Below the pieces are notes generated by a model, which worked only from the letters and a program-made list of their open reading frames with translations, made no database searches and had not been told where the DNA came from. This document shows positions 44,653 through 56,600 of a DNA stretch of 64,000 nucleotides, in pieces. Origin of the DNA: Cocos nucifera (Eukaryota > Streptophyta > Magnoliopsida > Arecales > Arecaceae); NCBI GenBank assembly GCA_006176705.1, contig QRFJ01001021.1:372001-436000 (forward strand). The letters are read 5' to 3'. Position numbers and translations under genes: made by a program. How positions within the stretch are numbered: position 1 is the stretch's first letter; every line of letters starts with the position of its first letter.

Positions 44653-47600
44653 ATGTTCTCCCGGTGGGATCTCTTTCGGTCGACGGCGATCAAGCGCGTC
44701 TGCAAGTTCCTATTGAAGAAGAAATTGGGGGAGTTCATCCTGGGGGACATCGACCTCGACCAGCTCGACGTCCAGCTCAGGAACGGGACGATCCACCTCT
44801 CCGACCTCGCCCTCAATGTCGATTTCCTCAACCAAAAGGTTGGGCTTCTTGGCAATTCTTCAAATCTTTCTTGTTCTAGGGTTTCTTTGATTCCTTTGTT
44901 GCTATTTGCTCGGGGGTTGTTCTTTTATTCTGTTCCGTGGGAAAAGATTTTGGTTGGTTTTCCAAATTATAATTGGAAACATAAGATTTTTATGAGAGAA
45001 GGGTTTTGGATTATGCGACTGATATTTGAGGGAATTAGTTTGATTTTGATGGTTATATATCTTAGAAAAATGGTACAGAGACTTGAAAATTCTTAGGAAA
45101 CAGAGGACAAAAAAGCAAAAATATATACAAAGATAATCCTCTGAGTTTCCTTTCTTTTCTCAAGGGTTTCGATTACTCCATTGTGTGTGAGGAGGAGGAT
45201 TTGACAATTTGGGATAGAAACAGTTGTTATTTGAGAATGGCTGAATGGGCACGTAGGAAGTTAAAAGAAAACGAATGAAGGAAGAAGCTCATATAAAAAT
45301 TGTAAGGCTCCTTTAGAATTGTTCATTCTTGCCTGAAGATTTTTGGCTTGCTTGGCTTGTTTAATGGGCTGAAATTGTGCCATATCTTATGTTGTAACTA
45401 TAAATAATGTGCTTCTAGAAATCGTATGGGGAATGCAATTTATTGAGAAGCTTCCTTTGGATTGGTTTAGGATAGTAGTATCAATATAAAAGCTCAATAA
45501 ATTTAACAAAGAAAGATACGAGTAAGAACTGAAGTACATGAAACAGAAACAGAAAATAGTACCATAATTCAGCAGTATTCTTTGAGCTTTATGTGACTTT
45601 TGAGCAATCAGGCCTAGCTTTAATCATCTCACCCCACCCTAGTTATGAGGCCATATTGCATGGTAATGTCTATTGAAGTTGTTTATGGCTTACTAAGCTC
45701 CAATTATGTCCATCACTTCTTGCATGAGCTTGTATATCCCTTAGATCCCCATTATGATGACCATCATATGAATAACATATTTTGATATAAAATAGATATA
45801 GCACTCTATAACTACATGGATTTGATTAAACAGCCACACCTCAATAGTATAAGAGAAATGACAAGATTTAATATATTTATGAACTCTACTAAAAGGCAAG
45901 GAAAGATATGTGAATACATGCAGCACTAAAAAGCTTCAGAATTGCTTAGTATTAGGAATTTTGAACAATTGAGTTCCAGAGATACAAATTTTGTATTAAT
46001 TCAGCTTAATATTGTCAAAACTGTACAAATAAAGAATCTATACAGCATAAAATACTTCAAAATGTTGCATGAAAAATTTGTATTGGTCTTTTTTCCTATT
46101 TTTGATTTTTTTTGTTTTTTAATTTTATATGAAAACTCCAAAACTGAACTTTTGAAACCACCAAATCTGCTAAAATTGAAGCTCCACAGGCCAAGCCAAG
46201 AACAAACCAAAATTGAAGCTGAGTTTTCAAACCATGGGGTTAAGCATGAAGCTTGAGGTGTTAGTTGTAGATTTCAAGAATTTGTGTTTGGTCATGTCAC
46301 ATCTAGAAAAATAGTCCTGATCGAAACATGATAGCTTGTAGGAATTTTGTTGGATGATAATTGGTGGAAAAAGAAGGTTGAAAACCTTTCTTTAATGGAA
46401 GCAGTGGAAAACATGAACTTGAATGAGGAATAAACTTGGTGTGGCTTCATAACCTTGATAGGATAATTGTAAAGGATTTGCACCTCATTTTCTCTTCTGT
46501 TTTAAGTACAAAGATCAAATACTTTGTTACATCTTCTTCTGTGATGGATATTGCTATTTGGTAGGAGCATTGGGCATCATAACATAGTTCATCCGATAAC
46601 AACATCACAACTTCTTTGTGCAAAATCAACTGGGTTATGATCATACATCTGACATTTCCTTACTTTTTTTTGTGACTTGAGAGATTCTCATGCATGTCCC
46701 ATCTCTAGTGTGTGTGGAGAATTGAACTCAGATCAGTTAAGTGCTTGTGCTACCACTGTGAAGTAGAATCAGAATTGATATTACTGTCTTTAAGGTAGAA
46801 TTTTTTGCTTATTTGACTTCAATTTGATTGGGAATGATATAATTTTTAAAGTAGATTTGTTCTCCGCACATTGATTAACAGTGACTAGATAATGTCTATC
46901 TTTTTAAGTGAATCATTTCGAAATTATATAAAATAAATGCCTTGAACATTTATTTGTTCATCATTAAAATACATATAGGAATTTGATCAGGAGTATCGAC
47001 TGTTTCTTGAAAGGCTACTTTGTGTTCTTGTCACATAACATGCTCTTCATGTAGATATAATGCTCAATTTATTGTAGGCATGATCCAAGGATCAGCATAA
47101 GCTTCAATAGCTCAGTCATATTTGATGAGAAACAATCATGATTTTATCTAATAAAGATATATCTTTTATCTATTTTAATTGGGTGAAAGAAGAGGAATAA
47201 GGGAAATAAAGAAGAGAGGGGTATGGCACCACAATAAAAGTATTTTCTATTTGAAGTGTTTCAGATTTTCTTTCAGCATGTATAAAAGGACACTGAAATG
47301 AGATACAATTTTAATCAATTCATGGTTTCCTGATTCCAACTTATTGCTTGATTAGAGCTTTTTTCTAGTATACCACAAATTGAACTCCTGATTAAACAGA
47401 ATGCTTATTTTCTAGTTAAGACTTTTTTGATGCATTTTGAAGAGTTAATTATTAAACTTCCTAATTTGCGGCCATAACTTAAATTCAGAAATACTAACCA
47501 ATAGGAAACATGTCTCCATATAAACATCAATTAAATCAATCAATTTATGGTGAATAGTGTCCCAAAGTCATGCCAACTAATGCTGCCTCTAAGATCTCAT

Positions 47601-50600
47601 GGTATTAGTATTGGACCCCTAAATGATGAAAGCATTAAATATTAGTGTCATTTGATCTTGACTAGTGATCTTGACATGTTCTGGCACATTGAAGATGCGA
47701 ATATGAAGAAATCCTTCGTCTGATATAAATAATTTATTGTATAGTCATCCATGATCACAACAATCAAATTTATTACTTTGTCAATTGTTTCTTTTAATAA
47801 GTAATTTTCATGGATCCCTTTTCCGTTGATCAATGGCTTCTAATAAACTTGGATCTTTGCTTTTGTATCCTTAGCATTTGTCTCATAAGAATATAAGGTG
47901 ATTGGACTTTTCTTGTTAATCCATCATTTGCTTTTAAGAACCTACTTTCAACCATAGTTTTTCTAAATCTTCTACCTAAGGTAGTGCACCAGCTTTGGAA
48001 TCTTCCAAGCATCTCGAACCCACCCATTTTTTAAGTGTTTGCTTACTAAGAATTTCTAAAATATCCACTTACACCCGCATCTGCTCTTGCACATGTTTTT
48101 GATTTTGGCAATTGTTGCGACCAATCCACCTGCGCTTGTGAATGAACATCGAGAACCTGCAAAAAAAAGTCCGCACTGACCGGAGTTGACTCCGACGGGG
48201 ATCCTTCGATGCTTAAGTTAATAGGATGGACTGGTCGAACAGGAAAATTCAAAGCAAGATGATAGAGTTTGCTCTTTTAATATTCTGGAGTATCTTACTA
48301 AACTGGTCAGTTTACTTTTCTTTTATAGATGTCGGGATGATAATTGCTTAGCACGTGGTTCCCTCTTTTTTCAATGTAGTGTGATTGTGGGTAGGTGGTT
48401 AAAACTATCCACTAATCGCCGTTGCCCATCTTTTTCAGAGGCGGTTTTGCAGAGCCAATCGCGGCCCGGATGAGCTGTTTGAAGAGTTTCCGTCGGTCAG
48501 CCAACTGGCTTGATACCAACCAATCATTGGTCGGTTGAAAAACTTGAGACCGATCGGTGGTCAGTCGGGAGGCTTTAGGTCGATCGACAGTTAGACCGAA
48601 CATCCATCGGATGGCAGTGTCTCAGCACTTCCATCGTTGTGTTGGTTTTGACCGATGATAGATTGGCGGACTGCTGATCCTTCGATGAGTCTTCTTATCG
48701 TCGATCGTCAGTCGGCGAATAACTATCGGTGATTGACGGTCAGTCGATTGTGGGCTGGTGAGTCGGGCGGTGGATTAACAACCACCAACAGTTGCCCCTC
48801 ACGCCCAAGTTCGATACGGTGATTTCACATTTCATCTTGATGCACCTAACACTGGGGGTTGATACGTGGCATCGTCTTGAATCTCGTTCTGCCATCTGCC
48901 ATTAATGATTTTCGCGACGTTTGAGAAGGTTGCAGTCGATGCTTCAGAACGGTCGCTATCGGGAGTCACATGATCGCAAAGCTCGAGGGATCTGATGTTC
49001 GGCCAGTCTTTGGTCGACATGTGTCAGCATCTGGTGTAGTCTTTTGCGCATCACGACCATCGATGGGTCCTATAAATACTGGACCCATCCTGCAGATTTT
49101 TCTTCTATCGCTTTCAGTAGAAGGAGCTTTCGGAGAATCTATTCATTTTCTTATCTTTTAGCTTTCAGGTTCGAGGTTCGAGGTTCGAACCTTCTTTCTG
49201 ACATCCTTTTTATCCTTCTCTTTTTTTTTAAAAAAATTTTGTCGAGTTGTACACATAGCTAGTACCCATAGTAGTTCGTTGTGGGGTCCGGTAGCTGAAG
49301 CATCCATGCTGACAGCGTCGATTGTGGAACGACTTCGGGATCAATATTGAATTTTGGAAGAATTTCGTCTTTTGGCTCCTAGTCCTGACGGTCGGGTGAT
49401 TTCACCTCCATCAGATTTTATAGCTTTTTATTTAGAGAATCTTAGGTCGGGCCTTAGGTTTCCTATTTCGGAGTTCCTCCGGAACATCTTTGATTACTAG
49501 CGGGTGTGTCCAGCCCAGTTAGGATCGAATTTCATTCGGCTTTTGATTACCTTCGCCTTGTTATGTCGGTTAATTCTGACAACCTCTCGGCTTTCTTTGT
49601 TTAGATTTTTTTTTGCTCTTCGATCCCATCCGAAAGCTGACGGATGGTGGTACTTTGCCCCAAAGTGGGGGCTTTCTTTCATTACTGGTCTTCCGTTGTC
49701 CATCCACGATTGGAAGACCCAATTCTTCTTTATTTCGCCCCTGTTTCCTAGGGCTTTCCATCAGTGTGGAAAGAGCCGAACGTCCTTTCGAACGAGAATA
49801 GTCGGATAGATCCGGCTGATCGGGAGGACTTCTTTCGGTTGAAAGATATGGAAGTTCCCCCATAGAAAAATTTGATCACTAAAGAGGCTCTGTACGATGC
49901 CGAACTTGGTCTGGCACCGTCCGTAGGTATATACAGCGTCTGTAGTTCTACATTTTCTTTCCTTCAATAGATTTTTGATATTAACCCAAATTTCTTGTTC
50001 GGTTTCGTAGGGATGCATCTTCCTTTTAGAATCTCTGCGGACGAAGTCCGTCAATTCGCCACTCGAAAGAGGATGGAATCCGGCGCTAGTCCGTCACGTG
50101 TGCCGAAGAAGAGTCGGGCAGCTAGTCTCTCAGTTGCCGACGTTCCTTTGGTGGCGCCTTCCGGACCTGTAAGTGCCCCTGTCGTCGTCTTGCGTGCCCC
50201 GATGACGACTACTTCTACCGAAGCCCCTCCGGCTATTACGCGGTCAGAGGAAGATATCATCATCATCGATGCCTCGGCTGTTGCTCCTATGTCGGGAGCT
50301 CAGCCGTCTGTTTCCGCTCATGCTCCACGATTGACTCCAATCCGTCGGGGGCATCCATCATCTCCATCCACACCCGAGTGGATGTTGGCCCCTCCCGAAC
50401 AATCATCCTCCAAGAGGAAAGGGAAGGCGCCAATTCTTCCTGCACCGGCTGGGAGTGACGCTTTCAGCTATGGTTATACGGACTCCGAACAAGTTGACGT
50501 TTGGGTCCCTGAAGGTGGGTCGGCTCTTTCGAACTCCCAATTAGCGAGGAGTTTGGTTCACGCCATCCTCCTCTCAAATGATCGGGAGTCAAGGAAGAGT

Positions 50601-53600
50601 CGGACCTTAGCCGACTTGTTCGGGTCTTTCTTTTTTTTTTTTTTTACTAACTTAATTTGCTTTCCTTGAACAGTGGGCTCACGACATGGCCGAGCTTGGC
50701 CTACCATAGAATGGCCGATCTTCGGCGTACATGTTTCGACTTGGTGTTGGCCGCGAATGCCAAACGTGATTTGACGGTCCATCGGTTGGAGCAGTTGGAG
50801 AGGGATGCAGCTGGTCGGGAGAGGAACTTGTTCGATGAAGTCTTCCACCTTAGAGTCGAACTTGGATCGGTAAGAACCGAACTTGAGATGGTTCAGTCCA
50901 ACCTTAAGTCAACTCAGGAGGAAGTAAAGGCACAGAAGAGTCGCGTTAAGAAGAAGAAGCGTGAGATAAACAAGTTGAAGAAGGACCGCAACAACTGAGC
51001 CAAGGAGATGAAGGATTGGCATCGAAAGTGGCAGTCTGCCGACGAGGAGGCATCTTTGGCCAAGGCGGAGATCCAGGTTTTGCAGCAGGATCTCGATCGG
51101 GCGAAAAAGCTAGGCATTGAGGAATTCAAGGCCTCGACTGATCTGAAAACTTTGATCTTTCAAGAAAGTGAAGCTTTCTATTGGATCCGGTTTGGTGACA
51201 GTTGGGACACTGTCCAACAGCTGTTTCCTGATCTTGATCTTAGCAGCATCGTCGCCCCTGGTATTGAAGAAGAGGAAGAGGGAGGCGTCACCGGTGCTGA
51301 AGAAGAGAAAGAGAGAGGTGAGGATGAAGCGTCCGGTGACTTGATGAAAGACGATGCCTCCATCGCTGTTCCCGCTCCGATCGAGGATGCATCGGCGAAT
51401 GCAACCCATCAGTTGGCTGCTGAAGTTCCATCGGAGAGCCAGGAAGTTACTCCGACTGAAGTTGTTTTACCGACTGATATTGCACCAACTACCGAAGTTG
51501 AAGCTACTTCTGATCAGCTCCAGAGCAGCCGATCGACAGATAAACTTGTATTTTGTTTTTTTTTTTGAAACTGATAGTTCAAATTTTGTAAGAACGAAAA
51601 GTTCATTTTGTAATCTTCTTTCAACAGTAATGAGAAACTTTATTTACATCTATCTTCTGTTGTGCAAATTTGACTTCTGCAAATACTTTGATTGTCCAGT
51701 CACTAACCGTTTGTCTGTCGGTTTTATTTAACCAACCATTGGTTAGCTTTCTAACCGACTTAAAATTGGGTTTTTAACTAGCCAACACTTGGTTGCTTTT
51801 TGAGATATTTATAGATTGGGGTCAAGCCAATCTTCAGTCGGTTTCTAACCAATTTTTAGTCAATTTTTTACCAACTCATACTGAATCAAAGTGCTTGATG
51901 ATCGGGCATAAACCAACCATCGATCGGTTTTACCATCCGGTACTTGATCAATTTGTAGATGCGCATGGCAATCGGGTGCAAGCCAACCGTCCTTCGATTT
52001 GGCCATGGCCAAATCGGTAAGGGTTGTGTTCTTTACTAGTCGGGGCAAGCCAACTAATTCACAACCAATAGTTTGATGCTTTTCTTTCCTTGTCTTCTCG
52101 TAAGAAAGTTATGCATCGGCATTATTTGTTAATCAACCAGTCAGTCGTTCCGCTGCGGAAGGTCGACTTATTAGTCTATTGTCGAGCCCTGCCGACTGTA
52201 ATGCGCCGATGGTTGATCGGTTGTAAACTTTAACCGATAGTCGGTCAATCGATTTTTCTCCATTACTTTAGAATTTGTATTGGCTCTCATTCGGTTTTCA
52301 ACCGACTAAATCGTCAGTTAACCAATCGTTGTTCATGGGAGAGATATTTTTGAAGAAAACTTCACCACAGTTTTACTCTATGTACATGGAGCTGGTTTCA
52401 TTGATAGTACACTTTGAGATTGTCTGCATTCCATGTTTGGAGAATTTCAAGTCTGTACGCCCCAGGTCGAAGGGTCTCCATCACTCGATAGGGTCTTTCC
52501 CAGTTGGGAGAGAGTTTTCCTTGGTCCAATGATTTGGATACTTCGGCTTTCTGCAGGACTAAGCCTCTCGGATGAATTTCTTTTGGCTTGATCCTTCTAT
52601 TGTAGTACCTGGTAACTTGTTGTCGATAGACGGCCATTCTAAGTTGAGCTTGTTATTGAACTTCGAGAAGCAAATCCAAGTCTGCCCTTCGGCGATCCGA
52701 GTTACTCGACTCATCATATTTTTCAACCCTTATTGACGGCAGTCCGACTTCGACAGGTATTACTGCCTCTGTTCCATAAGCAAGATTAAAGGGTGATTCA
52801 TCCGTCGGGATTCGTGGAGTTGTTCGGTAGGCCCATAACACCGAAGGTAGTTCTTCTACCTAAAGGCCCTTGGGCTCGTTGAGTCGGGTTTTTAGGCCAT
52901 GGAGAATCGTTCGATTAGTGACCTTCGCTTCTCCATTCGACTGCGGGTGACGGACAGATGTCAACTTGTACGCGATATGATATATCGCGCAGAAGTCTTT
53001 GAAGTTCTGGTTGTCGAACTATCGTGGAAGTCTGAATCCATAAATGATGGATTTTCAAACGAAGTCCTTCATCTTATTTTCCGTGATCTATGCTAAAGGT
53101 TCGATCTTCACCCATTTTGTAAAATAGTTGACAGCGATGATCAAAAATTTTCTTTGTCCGGATGCTGGGGAAAAGGACTAAGTATGTCGATCCCCCACTG
53201 CACAAACGACCATGGAGCCGTGATCGATGTCAATTATGTAGCCGGTTGATGTTGGATGTTGGCGTATCTTTGGCATAGTTCACATCTTCGAACGAACTCG
53301 GTTGCGTCCTTCTGCATTGTTAGCCAATAATATTCTTGTCGAAGGATCTTGTAGGCGAGGGATTTGCCTCCAAGTGGTTCCCATAGATTTCCTCGTGGAC
53401 TTTCCGAAGCGCGTAGTTGGTATCAGTAGGTCCTAGGCACTTCAATAGCAGGAGAGAAGGATCGTTTGTAAAGTCGTCCGTCCATCATCACATATTGTGA
53501 GGCCGTCCACCTTAAGCGTTTTGCTTCCAATGGATCGTCAGGTAGGATTCCTTCAATTAGATGCCCAACTATCACATCCATCCAACTCGGCTCGTTGATC

Positions 53601-56600
53601 TGCAATACCTTTTCCGCCTTTTCGACACTTGGCGTATCGAGATACTCGATGTAAGTCCGGCCAAGTTCATTAGGGGCGGTGACGGCGAGTCGAGAGAGTG
53701 CATCGACCGAAGCGTTCTTTGCTTTGGGAATTTATGAAATGTCAAAGTATTTGAAGATAGAAGTTTGGTCTTTCACTTTCTCCAAATACTTCTGCATCGT
53801 TGGATCGCAAGCTTTGTAGTCGCCTTTAACTTATCCCGCGATGAGTTGAGAGTCGGTGAATGTCTTCAGCTCTTCAACACTGAGTTTCCTGGTGATTTTC
53901 AAGCCGGTAAGAAGAGCTTCATACTCGGCTTGATTGTTTGAAGCTTTAAAATTAAATCGAAGGGCGTACTCGATGACTACTCCATCGGCATTTGCCAAAA
54001 TGAGTCAAGCATTGCTTTTAAGGGCATTTGACTCTCCATCGACATGTAACACCCAAGCCGACTTACGATCGGTTTCAGGGGTGTTTGTTGTCGATTTGCA
54101 AGTTGTTTCTTCTTGATTGGACTTATCATCTGAGATAGTACATTCGATGATGAAATCGGTTAGAACCTAGGCCTTCATCGATGGGCGAGGGCGATACTGG
54201 ATGTCGAATTTGTTCAGTTTTATCGTCTATTTCGCCATTCTGCCCGAGGTATTTGGTCGATGAAGGATCGACTTCAGAGGTTGGTCAGTGAAAACATACG
54301 AAGTATGACCAAAGCCGTTGTGTCGAAATGATCAGGGCATAGATCATCTTCTCAGCCTTTGAGTATTGGGTTTCGGCATTATGAAGCACTTTGCTTGCAT
54401 AGTAGATAGGGTGTTGTACCCGACTTTCATTATCTATGATCAGAACCGAACTAATGGCTTCGTCGGATGTGGCCAAGTATAAATATAGTTCTCCTTCCAT
54501 CGGCTTTACGAGCAACGGAGGCATCATCAAGTATTTCTTTAGCTCTTTGAAGGATCGTCGGCATTTGTCGATCCATATAAAGTCCTTAGTCTGTCGTAGA
54601 GTCTTGAAGAAAGGAAGACATCTTTCGACAAATTTGGAGATGAATCGGCTGAGTGCGGCGATTCTTTTGTTGAGCTGTTGCACCTCTTTTTTTGAGGTTG
54701 GATGTTTCACATCAACGATTGCTTTTATTTTTTCTAGATTTACCTCGATTTTTCGATGTGAAACAAGAAAATCAAGAAACTTTCCTGTCGTTACTCCGAA
54801 AGTACATTTGGTCGGATTCAATTTCATCCGGTGTCGTCGGAGTGTGTCAAAGGCCTCTTTTAAGTCTCGGACGTGGTCCTGACTTTGGATGCGTTTTACT
54901 AGCATATCGTTGACATATACTTTCATATTTCGCCCAATTTGCGGTTTGAAGATCTTGTTCACCAACCATTGGTAGGTCGCTCCCATATTTTTGAGTCCGA
55001 ACGGCATGACTTTGTAGCAGTAAATTTCTTTATCAGTGACGAAGGCAATATGTTCTTCGTCTTCAGACGCCATTCGGATCTAGTTGTAGCTTGTGAAAGC
55101 ATCCAAGAAGCTTAGGAGTCGATGCCCCGATGTTGCATCGACCAGCTGATCGATCTTCGGAAGAGGAAAACTATCTTTCGGGCATGCTTTATTCAAGTTA
55201 GTATAATCAATGCAAATGCACCATTTTTCGTTCGCTTTCTTCACCATGACGACATTCGCGAGCCAATCTGGGTAATGGGCCTTTCTAATGAAGCCTGTCG
55301 CGAGAAGTTTGTCCACCTCTTCATCGATGACCTTCTGACGCTCGAGGGCGAATGATCGTTTCTTTTGTCTCATCAGCTTGGCGTTCGGATTGACGTTTAG
55401 TCAGTGAGTGATTATTTCTGAGGGTATACCTAGTATGTCGGTTGCTGACCAAGCAAATACGTCGGCGTTGGCTTTCAGCAACCGAACTAGCTGCTCATGC
55501 TCCATCGTCTGAAGTTGTGATCCAATTTGAACAACCTTAGTCAGGTCATTTTCTTGCAACGGGATGGAGACCAACTATTCAGTCAGCTCACCTCGCTTTT
55601 CATCTTTCCACTGATCAAGTCCTTCTAGAGGCGAAGAATCTTCCGACTTATTCTCCTTTGCAATGATTGCAAGGCAACGTCAGGCAATCTGTTGGTTGCC
55701 TCGCATCTCTCCGACTTTGGTCTTGGTCGGGAATTAGACTAGTAAATGATATGTTGACACTATTGCCTTGAGGGCATTGAGTCTCGATCTACTAAGTATG
55801 GCATTGTATGTCGATGGGACTCTAACGACCATGAAAGTCAAGACAATAGTGCTTTGTCGAGGTTCTATCCCTGCAGTTAATGGAAGATCTATCTCTCCCT
55901 CAACATCGATGACGTCTCTCGTGAATTCGACCAAAGGGATGGAAACTCTTCGGAGGCGTTCCGTCGATAATTTCATTCGGAAGAAAGCAGAGTAAAATAA
56001 AATATTAGTCGAACTTTCATTATCGACAATGATTCTTTTTACATCGTAGTTTACTATCGTCGTCGAGACGACGATAGTATCATCATGGAGAGTTTGAATT
56101 CTTCTTATATCGTCATCCGAAAAAGAGATGGGTTCATTGGATCGTTGTTTCTTGATTGATTCTTCTTCGGATGTTGCCCCCGGCTCTTGGTCGCCCAGAG
56201 ATCATGTTAATCACCCCAGCCGTCGGTCGGTTTTGATGAATTTCCTCCGACGCTGGTGGTGGTTGATCGGCATGCGGTTGAGTTGAGCGATCGAGCTGAA
56301 ACTCGCCAAGAAATCCCCGTCGAATGAGAGCCTCGGTCTCATCCTTCAGCTGGAACATTGTTCGGTGTCATGGCCGTAATCACGATAAAACCGGCAGTAC
56401 TTCCTTTTGTCCTTGCTGCGGTTTTTCATTGGTGGGGGCGGACGAAGATAATTCTCTCCTTCAATCTCCATCAGAATTTGGGCACGCGGAGCAGAAACGG
56501 GAGTGTAGGTATCGTACGAACTCTTCATATTGGTCGGTACTGGGTTCAGCTGGGAGAAGACTATTTTCCTATTCGGGGCGGGCTGGTTCGGTCCAGCTGA

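Noticed and set aside
45942..46644. 104-codon + strand ORF and neighbouring minus ORFs in ATG2 intron 1
   Set aside because: AT-rich, Lys/Phe/Leu-rich composition with no domain; expected by chance in a long intron.
54436..54913. 148-codon and overlapping + strand ORFs
   Set aside because: Antisense shadows of the Tat reverse transcriptase ORF.
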